Source of the DNA: Planctomycetia bacterium
GTDB taxonomy: Bacteria; Planctomycetota; GCA-002687715
DNA: 64,000 bases
Assembly: GCA_005790545.1 (NCBI GenBank)
Contig: SXUL01000037.1
Span: forward strand, 16,598 to 80,597
Reading direction: 5' to 3'
Of this stretch, positions 8,644 through 16,831 are shown piece by piece (positions within the stretch are counted from its first letter, which is position 1; each line of letters begins with the position of its first letter). Under the pieces are notes generated by a model, which was not told the origin of the DNA, made no database searches, and worked only from the letters and a program-made list of their open reading frames with translations. The position numbers and the translations under genes are program-made.

Positions 8644-10434
8644 TCAGTTCACTGACGAGCGATGTTCACGGTCGAGGAACGCCGAGGTGGCGCCCACCAG
8701 CGGCATGCGCCGCCCGACTCCGAATGCTTTCGCCGACAGTTTCAGTCCCGGAGCGGCCTGGCGGCGTTTGTACTCGGCGCGGGCCACCAGACTGAGCACG
8801 CGATCCACCAACTCTGCTTCCAAGCTCTGCTCGCGATCGAGGATGGCTCGCACACCCAGCCCCTCCTCAATGTGCAGTTGCAGGATGCGATCGAGGACTT
8901 CGTAGGGCGGCAGCGAATCCTGATCCAGTTGCCCCGGCCTCAATTCCGCTGAGGGTGGCTTGGTCATGCTGTTCGCGGGGATCCAGCCTTGCGCCGCGTA
9001 GCCTGCGGCAAGGGCATAAACTTCCGTCTTCCAGAGATCCGCGAGCGGTGCAAGGCCCCCGCACATGTCGCCATAGAGTGTGCAGTAGCCCGTGGCTAGT
9101 TCAGACTTGTTCCCCGTGCTGAGAACCATGAAGCGCGTTTCGTTGCTCAGAGCCATGAGCAGCACACCGCGCAGCCGCGCTTGGAGGTTTTCCTCGGTCA
9201 GGCCGAACTCGTGCGGACTCGTCACCTTTGCGAGCGTGCCGAGCGCGGCTTCAAACATGGGCTCGATACTGACTTCGTCACAGCGAATGCCGAGCGCCTG
9301 AGCAAGGGCGAGCGCATCGTGAAGGCTGCCAGCAGAACTGAAGCGGGACGGCATGGCCAGCCCCCGCACGCGGGCAGCCCCGAGGGCATCGACGGCCAAG
9401 GCCGCCGTGAGAGCAGAATCAATGCCTCCGGAGAGTCCCAGCAAGACGCCCGGAAACCCGCACTTGTCCACATAGTCGCGCAACCCGAGCACGACCGCGG
9501 AACGCAGCTCCCCTGCCGGATCTCGCTTGTCCCCGTGCTGCGCGCGGGAGTGGACGATCGCTTCCTCGCAATGTGGGCCTCGAGCAATCTCGGCACCGTG
9601 TTCATCGACAATGATCGAGTTGCCGTCGAAGATGATGTCGTCGCAACCACCGACGAGATTGCACAACGCCATGGGAACGCCGAGGCGTCGGGCCGTGGCG
9701 GTAACCAATGCACGACGACGCTCGGGTTTGCCACGAGCGAAAGGTGAAGCTGAGAGATTGAGAATCATGCGCGCTCCCGCAGCGACCAAGCGCGCCGCCG
9801 GATCACGGGCGTAGGGCTGTGCCTCCGGCGTGCAGGGATCAACCCACAAGTCCTCGCAGATGGTGACACCGACTGGAACGCCATTGATCTCCACGACGCA
9901 GGAATCCGCCGCAGGTTCGAAATAGCGCCCCTCATCGAATACATCGTAGTTCGGGAGAAGTTCCTTGCCCCACACGGCGCGAACCCGCCCCTGGTCGAGG
10001 AGCAAAGCCGCATTGGTGAACGTCTTGCCGTGACCTGTGCGAGGGAGTGCGGTTCCCAGAATCAGTGGAATGCGCAGACGTGACGCCAACAGAGTCGTCA
10101 ATTCAGCCGCGCGGGCCACGAACCCCTGACGGAACAGGAGATCTCTTGGCGGGTATCCAAGAAGCGCCAGTTCGGGAGTTACCGCAAGGGCAGCTCCTTC
10201 CTCTGCTGCCCTCCGGGCCGCGGCCTCGATGCGCTGTGCGTTGCCCTCAAGGTCTCCGGGCGTGCAATTCAATTGCAAAAGTGCGATCGCGTTCGTGTGC
10301 ACGCACGACTGTAAGTCATGGCTGCGGGGTTTCATGCTCAGCACGGCAGTGCTGTCCTCTCCGCACAACACAACCGCCTTGACTGATCCAGCGGAATCCC
10401 TGTACTCTTCCAGCAGCTGCGGCTTGCGAAGCAT
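8644..10434 (-). CDS. nadE: Glutamine-dependent NAD+ synthetase
   Basis: Makes NAD from deamido-NAD, using ammonia released from glutamine. The N-terminal nitrilase-type glutaminase shows its Glu-Lys-Cys triad: Glu88 in TPELALLGYPP, Lys157 in WGKELLPNYDVF and Cys193 in GVTICEDLW. The C-terminal synthetase has the ATP loop LLGLSGGIDSALTAA (about residues 331-345) and STGNKSELATGYCTLYGD. Two starts are possible. The ATG at 10434 has a GGAG seven bases upstream and gives 596 residues. The ATG at 10335 gives 563, closer to the family norm and nearer the domain start, but lacks a ribosome-binding site. The upstream divergent gene is only 53 bases away. Confidence 0.93.
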   Translation of the reverse strand: MLRKPQLLEEYRDSAGSVKAVVLCGEDSTAVLSMKPRSHDLQSCVHTNAIALLQLNCTPGDLEGNAQRIEAAARRAAEEGAALAVTPELALLGYPPRDLLFRQGFVARAAELTTLLASRLRIPLILGTALPRTGHGKTFTNAALLLDQGRVRAVWGKELLPNYDVFDEGRYFEPAADSCVVEINGVPVGVTICEDLWVDPCTPEAQPYARDPAARLVAAGARMILNLSASPFARGKPERRRALVTATARRLGVPMALCNLVGGCDDIIFDGNSIIVDEHGAEIARGPHCEEAIVHSRAQHGDKRDPAGELRSAVVLGLRDYVDKCGFPGVLLGLSGGIDSALTAALAVDALGAARVRGLAMPSRFSSAGSLHDALALAQALGIRCDEVSIEPMFEAALGTLAKVTSPHEFGLTEENLQARLRGVLLMALSNETRFMVLSTGNKSELATGYCTLYGDMCGGLAPLADLWKTEVYALAAGYAAQGWIPANSMTKPPSAELRPGQLDQDSLPPYEVLDRILQLHIEEGLGVRAILDREQSLEAELVDRVLSLVARAEYKRRQAAPGLKLSAKAFGVGRRMPLVGATSAFLDREHRSSVN

Positions 10435-10487
10435 GTTGGCGCTCCCTGCGCAACCAGCATCGGATGCTCACGAGAGGTTCACGTCGC

Positions 10488-12593
10488 GTGAAAAACTGCA
10501 CCCTTTCCGCTTTGCTCACTGGGGTCATTGCGTTGTGGATTGCGAGTCCAGCTTGGGCTCATGGTGGGGCGTACCAAGGACCCGTTCCCACGCCTTATCC
10601 CGTGCCGCCTCCCTTTCAGCCACCAACCACGCCGGGCACCAATCTGCCACCAACGCAGCCCGTTGGACCGCTGCCTCCACCAGGAACAACGCCGGGACCT
10701 GCACCCACCACGCCCACGCCTGGTGACGGGGGAAGTTACGCCGGGCCTCGTGGCGGCGGCACTCCGGGGTACAGCGGCCCGGTTGGAGGTGGCAGTCCCG
10801 GCTACTCCGGACCGGCTGGCGGCGGGACCATTCCAGTGGGCGCGGGCGGAACGACGCCTGTCTCTGGTGGCAGCCCAGCCCGCCCCGCACCAAGGTCGCG
10901 CGCCTCGGGTTCTGGTCCGAGCGCACCTGCAGGACGCGGATTTGGCGGCAGCACGGGAGCACGTGCTCACGCCAAAGCGAGCGAGCGTTCAGAGAGCTGG
11001 GATTGTTGGTGGGCTCTCAACGAAGCGCGCTACCTCAACCTCAAGAACAAGGTTCGGAGCGAGCCATCCCGTTCCGGAACGGAAGATGACTTTCTTGGTG
11101 GGACGCTCTCAGGCAGTGTTGCACGTGTGGGTGCGCTCCAGATCCGAAAGGAGATTCTTCCTTCTTTGCGCGCGGCGCTGAAGGACCCGTTCTACGACGC
11201 ACGTGCCGGAGCCGTGATTGCCCTCGGCAAAGTGGCCGACAGCTCCATGCCTGATGTACTCGCGGACATCCGACTCCTGCTCGCGGACGGCAACAGGGTG
11301 GTTCAGGAGTCGGCCTGTCTGGCGTTGGGCATTCTCGGAAACAAGAACGCGCTTCGGGACCTCTCGGATGTCTACCGGGACACCCCTCGCGGGCGCCAAC
11401 TGGCCGGCAAAGCCGGTGCCGAAGTCCCTGTGCGTATGCGCACTTTCGCGTCCGTCGCTGTCGGTCTCATCGGAGCTCGCGAGGGTTTTGGCCCAGGCGA
11501 ATACCATCTCGAAGATCTCGTTGCGCGCGCGACCATCAAAGCTGCAAACCACGACTTGCAGGTCGGCGCGGCCTTGGCGCTTCAGTCATCACAATTCATG
11601 AGCAGTGCCCCCGAAGTGCTCAGGGCATTCAAGAACGAGAAACTGGATCCTGCCGTGCGCGCACATGCCGGCGTGGCACTCGGAAAAATCGGCGCGAAGG
11701 CCGCGATTCCGGAACTCGTGAACGGTCTCGATGACCAGGATTCGAGCGTTGCCAACTCGTCAGCCATCAGTCTCGGTCTGTTGGCCGAGCGACGTGACCA
11801 CCATGCCATCGAGAGCTTGATTCGCTGCGCTGAGTCCGCACCAGCTCGATCCACACGCAACTTCTGCCTCATCGCACTCGGTGAAATCGGTGATCCGAAG
11901 GGCATGGCGCTCCTCTTGGCACGGCTTGACAAGGGGCAGACTCAGGGGCTGACCTTCTCTGCTCTGGCTCTTGGCATCATGGGGAGCAAGTTCGAAGACT
12001 GCAGAGAGACCGTCGGCAGTGCTTTGTTCGGGGCTTACAGGAGGCTCAAGTCCGATCAGGAGAAGGCAGCCGTCGCCATCGGCCTTGCACTCTGCGGTCA
12101 TGAGCCCGCAGGCACCATGTTGGCAGAAGATCTCGTGAAGGGGCAAGGCAACCAGGACCTCAAGGGGCACCTCTGCACCGCACTTGGTCTCCTCCATCAC
12201 GCGGACAGCATCTCCGCTATTCAAGAGCTCGCCGCGCAGCGCGGCGACCAGGATCTGCGCAAACGAGCGGCCATGGCACTCGGCCTCCTCAAGGATCCGG
12301 ATGCCGTGAGTGTGCTTGCCAGAGTCATCAGCGATTCATCAGCCAGCAAAGCCATCCTCGGCGCGGCAACCGTCGCCATTGGATACATCGGCGACCGGCG
12401 TGCGGTGCCGATCCTCGTTTCCATGCTGGAGAACAGGCAGGGCGATGTGCAGGATGTAACGCGCGCGTTTGCAACAGTGGCCCTTGGCATCCTCGGCGAC
12501 AAAGACGACATCCCCTGCATCTCGAAGGTGCAAGAGAACTCGAACTACCTCGCCCCGACCGAAGCTCTCGCGGAACTCCTGACGATCCTCTGA
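10488..12593 (+). CDS. Exported HEAT-repeat protein, paralogue 1
   Basis: A 701-residue protein with a signal peptide ending in AWA-HGG. A Pro/Gly/Ser-rich linker (about residues 27-160) follows, then a tryptophan-rich motif (WWALNEARYLNLKNKVR), then a run of PBS-lyase-type HEAT repeats to the end (for example VIALGKVADSSMP, ACLALGILGNKNA). HEAT solenoids bind proteins; no catalytic residues are seen. The GTG at 10488 is chosen because its leader aligns with the ATG of paralogue 2 and it has GAGAGG upstream; an ATG at 10464 would add eight residues. The C-terminal 130 residues are about 88% identical to paralogue 2. It likely acts outside the cytoplasmic membrane as a scaffold. Confidence 0.85.
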   Translation: MKNCTLSALLTGVIALWIASPAWAHGGAYQGPVPTPYPVPPPFQPPTTPGTNLPPTQPVGPLPPPGTTPGPAPTTPTPGDGGSYAGPRGGGTPGYSGPVGGGSPGYSGPAGGGTIPVGAGGTTPVSGGSPARPAPRSRASGSGPSAPAGRGFGGSTGARAHAKASERSESWDCWWALNEARYLNLKNKVRSEPSRSGTEDDFLGGTLSGSVARVGALQIRKEILPSLRAALKDPFYDARAGAVIALGKVADSSMPDVLADIRLLLADGNRVVQESACLALGILGNKNALRDLSDVYRDTPRGRQLAGKAGAEVPVRMRTFASVAVGLIGAREGFGPGEYHLEDLVARATIKAANHDLQVGAALALQSSQFMSSAPEVLRAFKNEKLDPAVRAHAGVALGKIGAKAAIPELVNGLDDQDSSVANSSAISLGLLAERRDHHAIESLIRCAESAPARSTRNFCLIALGEIGDPKGMALLLARLDKGQTQGLTFSALALGIMGSKFEDCRETVGSALFGAYRRLKSDQEKAAVAIGLALCGHEPAGTMLAEDLVKGQGNQDLKGHLCTALGLLHHADSISAIQELAAQRGDQDLRKRAAMALGLLKDPDAVSVLARVISDSSASKAILGAATVAIGYIGDRRAVPILVSMLENRQGDVQDVTRAFATVALGILGDKDDIPCISKVQENSNYLAPTEALAELLTIL
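10752..10817 (+). repeat. Two tandem 33-bp coding repeats (Gly-rich linker)
   Basis: Codons 89-110 of paralogue 1 encode two copies of an 11-residue unit, GGGTPGYSGPV and GGGSPGYSGPA, followed by a partial third. The same unit occurs once in paralogue 2 (GGGTPGYTGPI, near 13063). This low-complexity stretch lies between the signal peptide and the tryptophan-rich motif and is probably a flexible spacer prone to copy-number change. Confidence 0.75.
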
Positions 12594-12612
12594 AGCCAGC
12601 CCAGCTGGACTC

Positions 12613-12646
12613 GACGCCCGGATGCGACCCGACGCATCCAGGCGTC
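12613..12646 (+). terminator. Strong hairpin after HEAT paralogue 1
   Basis: GACGCC-C-GGATGCG pairs with CGCATCC-A-GGCGTC around a 6-base loop: 13 base pairs with one internal mismatch, starting 19 bases after the stop codon. The tail (TTGCGTTG) is only weakly T-rich. It is the best terminator-like structure in the window and separates paralogue 1 from the promoter region of paralogue 2. Confidence 0.6.
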
Positions 12647-12719
12647 TTGCGTTGAGGCGGACAAGCTCTCATTTCGCCCTGTCGGGGGGTGTGGGAGCCC
12701 TGATCCTGAGCAACGGGGA

Positions 12720-12737
12720 TGTTCCCTCAAGGGAACA
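12720..12737. promoter_or_regulatory. Palindromic candidate enhancer site A
   Basis: TGTTCCCT-CA-AGGGAACA is an 18-base perfect inverted repeat in the 373-bp gap between paralogues 1 and 2. It is centred about 187 bases upstream of the start predicted from the sigma-54-type promoter, a typical distance for an enhancer-binding activator. An overlapping 8-base palindrome, ACACGTGT, sits at 12735-12742. Which protein binds is unknown. Confidence 0.45.
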
Positions 12738-12750
12738 CGTGTGCGATTTG

Positions 12751-12766
12751 GAAACAAAGTTGTTTC
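12751..12766. promoter_or_regulatory. Palindromic candidate enhancer site B
   Basis: GAAACAA-AG-TTGTTTC is a 16-base perfect inverted repeat. Its centre is 30 bases from site A, close to three helical turns, and about 157 bases before the predicted start. The two palindromes do not share one sequence, so they may be sites for two proteins or one may be coincidental. Confidence 0.35.
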
Positions 12767-12889
12767 GGAGTGAGGGCCGAGAGCCAGCGGGCTTTGAGAA
12801 GCTCATTTCGCAGCACTCATTAGTCGTTGCCCGATGGCAAGTTACGAGCGTACTTTTTATTGAGCGCTCCGACCATGTTCAGTGCAGTT

Positions 12890-12905
12890 TGGCACAGACT
12901 TTGCT
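12890..12905 (+). promoter_or_regulatory. Sigma-54-type (-24/-12) promoter
   Basis: TGGCAC at 12890-12895 and TTGCT at 12901-12905 match the RpoN consensus TGGCAC-N5-TTGCW at every defined position, with the required ten bases between the invariant GG and GC. Transcription would begin near 12916, giving a leader of about 50 bases that contains GGAGAAAGATC before the ATG at 12967. The expected target is HEAT paralogue 2 and, ten bases after it, paralogue 3. Confidence 0.7.
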
Positions 12906-12966
12906 TGTGTCTTTTTAGCCCCCTGCGGCTGCACTCGCCTGAAACGCGGGTGTCTGGAGAAAGATC

Positions 12967-14904
12967 ATGCGCAACACGTTCTTTGCTGCGGCCTTGCTGC
13001 TGACCTTGGGTCTGGTGGCAAACGTCGCTCTGGCCCACGGTGGCACCTATCAGGGGCCGTCCGGCGGTGGCACCCCTGGTTACACCGGCCCCATCGGTGG
13101 CGGCACCGTCGGTCCTCAACCCGGTGGCACGACTCCTCCCGGCACGGGCGGTTCGACGCCTCCCCCGGGCGGCGGTGCAACCCCGCCCCCGAGCTCCGCA
13201 CCGACTCCGCGTCCGGTGGCTCGCAACACCGGTCCTGCGGCAGGCCGCGGCTTCGGTGGTTCCACGGGCGGTCGCGCCAAGGCGAAGTCCGATGATCGCA
13301 CCAGCGAATGGGATTGGTGGTGGGATCTCAATGAGGAGCGCTACCTGAACCTCAAGAACAAGGTGCGTAGCCAGGAGGCCAGCTCCGACAACAAGGACAC
13401 CTTCCTCGGTGGCAGCCTCGGTGGCGGTGCCTCCAAGGTGAGCGCGAACCAGATCCGCAAAGACATTCTTCCTTCGCTGCGCCTCGCGCTGAAGGATGCT
13501 TTCTATGACGCTCGCGCCGGTGCGGTGATCGCGCTCGGCAAGGTTGGCGATAAGTCCATGCCGGAAGTGCTCGCGGATCTCCGCGGCATGCTCGCCGACA
13601 AGGACAAGATCGTGCAGGAGGCTGCTTGCCTCGCCCTCGGCGTCCTTGGCAACAAGGAAGCTCTCGCGGATCTCTCTGATCTCGCACGCGACAGCAAGCG
13701 TGGCCAGAAGCTCGCCGGCAAGGAAGGCGCGGAAGTGCCTGTGCGCATGCGCACGTTTGCGGCGGTGGGTATCGGTCTCATCGGTGGGCGTGAAGGCTTT
13801 GCGGCTGGCGAGACCTACCTCAAGGACCTCGTCACTCTCGCGACGACCAAGTCGCCCAACCAGGACGTGCAGGTCGGACCCGCAGTGGCACTCCAGGTCG
13901 TCAAGACCCAGGATGCCGTGCCCTCCCTGATCAACATGTTCAAGGACGAGGAACTGGACAAGTGGGTGCGCGCTCACGCGGGCGTGGCTCTCGGCAAGAT
14001 CGGCGCGAAGGCGGCGATTCCGGAACTCGTGAAGGGCCTTGATGACAAGGAATCGTTTGTTGCGAACTCGTCGGCCATCAGCCTCGGTCTTCTAACCGAC
14101 CAGAGCGACCGCGAGACCATCAACAAGCTCATCCGTTACGCGAAGAGCGCGCCCGAGCGTTCGACGCGCAACTTCTGCATCATCGCGCTCGGCGAAATCG
14201 GCGATCCGAAGGGCAAGGCTCTGCTTCTCGAAAACCTGCAGAAGGGCCAGATGCACGACCGCACCTTCTCCGCCATCGCGCTCGGCATCATGGGCAACAA
14301 GTTCGAAGAAGGTCGCAGCGAATCCGGCCAGGTGCTGGTGGAAACCTACAAGGCCCTCAAGGCCGATCAGGAGAAGTCAGCCGTCGCCATCGGCCTCGCA
14401 CTCTGCGGTTATGAACCCGCTCGCGAAATGCTCGCGGAAGATCTCGTGAAGGGTCAGGGCAACCAGGACCTCAAGGGTCACCTCTGCACCGCCCTCGGTC
14501 TCCTCAATCACGCCGACAGCATTCCAGCCATCCAGGAACTCGCACGCCAGAAGGGTGACCAGGATCTGCGCAAGCGCGCAGCCATCGCCCTCGGCCTCCT
14601 GAAGGACCCGGATGCGGTGGATGTGCTCGAGAAGGTCATCACGGAATCGTCGGCCAGCAAAGCCATCCTCGGCGCGGCAACCGTCGCCCTCGGATACATC
14701 GGCGACCGCCGTGCGGTGCCGATCCTCGTGAGCATGGTGGAGAACAAGAAGGGTGACGTGCAAGACGTGACCCGCGCGTTTGCCACCGTGGCCCTCGGCA
14801 TCCTCGGCGACAAGGACGATATTTCCTGCATCTCGAAGGTGCAGGAGAACTCGAACTACCTCGCCCAGACTGAAGCTCTCGCGGAACTCCTGACGATCCT
14901 CTGA
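12967..14904 (+). CDS. Exported HEAT-repeat protein, paralogue 2
   Basis: A 645-residue homologue of the preceding cluster member. Signal peptide of about 23 residues ending ALA-HGG. A shorter Gly/Pro-rich linker (about 25-100) contains one GGGTPGYTGPI unit. The tryptophan motif is WWWDLNEERYLNLKNKVR (about 117-134), and the remainder is HEAT repeats ending in EALAELLTIL. Predicted to be an exported, non-enzymatic scaffold. A clear ribosome-binding site (GGAGAAAG) precedes the ATG. Unlike paralogue 1 it has a sigma-54-type promoter and upstream palindromes, suggesting conditional expression through an activator. Paralogue 3 follows after ten bases and is probably in the same transcript. Confidence 0.88.
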   Translation: MRNTFFAAALLLTLGLVANVALAHGGTYQGPSGGGTPGYTGPIGGGTVGPQPGGTTPPGTGGSTPPPGGGATPPPSSAPTPRPVARNTGPAAGRGFGGSTGGRAKAKSDDRTSEWDWWWDLNEERYLNLKNKVRSQEASSDNKDTFLGGSLGGGASKVSANQIRKDILPSLRLALKDAFYDARAGAVIALGKVGDKSMPEVLADLRGMLADKDKIVQEAACLALGVLGNKEALADLSDLARDSKRGQKLAGKEGAEVPVRMRTFAAVGIGLIGGREGFAAGETYLKDLVTLATTKSPNQDVQVGPAVALQVVKTQDAVPSLINMFKDEELDKWVRAHAGVALGKIGAKAAIPELVKGLDDKESFVANSSAISLGLLTDQSDRETINKLIRYAKSAPERSTRNFCIIALGEIGDPKGKALLLENLQKGQMHDRTFSAIALGIMGNKFEEGRSESGQVLVETYKALKADQEKSAVAIGLALCGYEPAREMLAEDLVKGQGNQDLKGHLCTALGLLNHADSIPAIQELARQKGDQDLRKRAAIALGLLKDPDAVDVLEKVITESSASKAILGAATVALGYIGDRRAVPILVSMVENKKGDVQDVTRAFATVALGILGDKDDISCISKVQENSNYLAQTEALAELLTIL

Positions 14905-14914
14905 GGATTTCGCC

Positions 14915-15703
14915 ATGACGAATCAACGCCCGAAAGCCCATCCGCGCCTTCGGGCGTTGTTCGTTGGTGCGAGCCTGTGTCTCTTGATGTGCCGTCCCGC
15001 TCAGGCCCAGGATCCATTTGGTGCAGCCTATGGAGTCGCGTCCGGCAGTTATGTGGGCGGCGCAACGACAGTTCCGGTGCCCGTGCCGGTCGTTCCCGGA
15101 ACGCTCTACGGGACGACGAGCGAACCTGGCAGCTCTGCGTCCGCGGGTTCGGCGTCGGGGACAGCGACTCCTTCGAGCAGTACAAACTCATCGTCCACGA
15201 CCAGCAAGTTTGGTGCGGGAGGCCGCTCGCGCGCCAAGTCCAGCGCAGCCAGCCCTGACTGGCGCCATTGGTGGGCCAACAACTCTGAATCCTGGATCAG
15301 GACGCGCGCTCACATTCGCGACATCAGCCTGCGTCGCACGGACAGTGCGGGCACTGAATCACTCCGGGGGTTCGATCCCATCGGTCCATCGCGCGCACGG
15401 CGGGAGATTCTCCCGCTGTTGCAACAGGCGCTGCGTTCAGACGAGCCGGCCCTGCGTGCGGCCGCAGCGGTTGCGTGCGGCCGCATCGGAGGACCTGGAG
15501 ACGACGCGCTGCGCCAGAGCATGACGACGCTTCTCGGAGATCCTCTGCTTGATGTTCAGGCTTCGACGCTCCTCGGGCTCGGATTCCAAAGACATGAGGA
15601 TTCCATTGCCCTTCTCGCAGCGATTGCGACCGACAGCGGCCTCGGGCGTCAGCTCTTGCGTCAGCCGGATGGAGTCCCGACTCAACTCCGCTCAGTGGCG
15701 TGA
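14915..15703 (+). pseudogene. HEAT-repeat paralogue 3, N-terminal part, ended by in-frame TGA
   Basis: The first 262 codons of the third cluster member: a signal peptide ending AQA-QDP, a Thr/Ser/Gly-rich linker, the diverged tryptophan motif DWRHWWANNSESWI, and the first HEAT repeats. Reading stops at TGA 15701-15703. The same frame continues without any shift for another 374 codons that are also HEAT repeats. An ungapped alignment to paralogues 1 and 2 puts the stop at a Ser or Ala (FASVAVGLIGA against VA-stop-TSLAMVVA). A single base change (for example TCA or GGA to TGA) would explain it. Alternatives are a sequencing error, readthrough, or two separately translated proteins. The ATG follows paralogue 2 by ten bases. 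Confidence 0.7.
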
Positions 15704-15715
15704 ACATCTTTGGCC

Positions 15716-16831
15716 ATGGTTGTCGCCAGGACGAGATCCCCACTCGCCGACGGTGTCGCTGCGCTGCTCATGCGCATCGCTCTTGCGGATCTTCCATCCA
15801 TGGATCTGCGCGGTTCTGCTGTGCTGGCCACCGGGCTGGTCGGAGATGACGCCATCGTTCCACAACTGGTCGCGCTCGTGCGCGATGAAACGGCCGAGAG
15901 ATCCCTGCGTGCCAACGCCTGCACGGCGCTCGCCAAGCTCGGTGGTGCGAGCGCCGTTCCAGTGCTTGCAGAAATCACACTCTCAGGGAGCGCACTCCTC
16001 GCGCCAGCGGCTGCAGCGGGCCTCGGGATGGCCTGCGCTCCAGGCGACGAGTCGGCGTTGCGGACTCTGACGAACGCGGCCTCGAGTTCCGATCGGGCCA
16101 TGCTGAGCGCCGCCATTGCGGCATTGGGAGAGATCAAGAGCCCGCGGAGCGTGACGGCGCTGGAGTCCATCGTTCAGAAGGGGGACAACTTTGCCTCTGC
16201 CCAGGCCGCCATTTCCCTCGCGCTCGCACTGGGAACGACGGCCAACGGAAGACAACTCGAGCTCCTGGCTGCAGCGCTGAAGACTTGTGGGAATCAGGAG
16301 GATCGCCCAGCCTTTACGCTGGCACTCGCCATCGTGCATCACCCCGATGCCGCTGCGGAAATCGAATCTGTGTTGACCCGGAAAAATCCCGACCGGGAGT
16401 TGGCATGGCACCACTGCACCGCAGCCGGGGTCCTTGGAGACCGTCGCCTCGTGGAGGCTCTCTCACCGTGGGTGCGTCAGTCGCGGGACCCCGCTCTGAG
16501 ACAGAAGGCATCCCAAGCCCTGGCGGCATTGCACAGTGAACCGTTGCTGCCGGATCTGCTGGACGTTCTCAGCGAATCCAAGGCCAATCAGACGTCTCTC
16601 TTCGCGACCCTTGGCGCCATCGCCACCATCGGTGATGCGCGCGCCATTGCGCCTCTGACCAAACTGCTGGGCAAGGACGCCGGTCTTCCAGAACTGTCCC
16701 GTGCGGCCGTTTTCTCGGCATTCGGCCTTCTCGCCGACAAGGATTCCGAGCCGCTGCTGCAGCGCTGGCGGCATGGCGTTCAGCCCGCGGCGGCGGGTGC
16801 TGTCGTCAGGAGTTTGCTCAGGGTTCACTGA
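15716..16831 (+). pseudogene. HEAT-repeat paralogue 3, C-terminal part
   Basis: The continuation of paralogue 3, in the same frame after the TGA at 15701-15703. It is entirely HEAT repeats and ends in register with the other copies (RSLLRVH where they have AELLTIL), so the C-terminal boundary is intact. Without readthrough it could only be made by re-initiation at the ATG 15716 or TTG 15710. Neither has a ribosome-binding site, and the product would lack a signal peptide. The coding pattern is still clean, with no further stops over 370 codons, which points to a very recent lesion or to real readthrough. The last 14 bases overlap the convergent gene. Confidence 0.6.

Noticed and set aside
10437..10452. 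A second sigma-54-like site before HEAT paralogue 1 (TGGCGC, GG-N10-GC).
   Set aside because: Only the GG/GC spacing fits; the -12 element lacks TT and the -24 element has a G for A, so it is probably chance.
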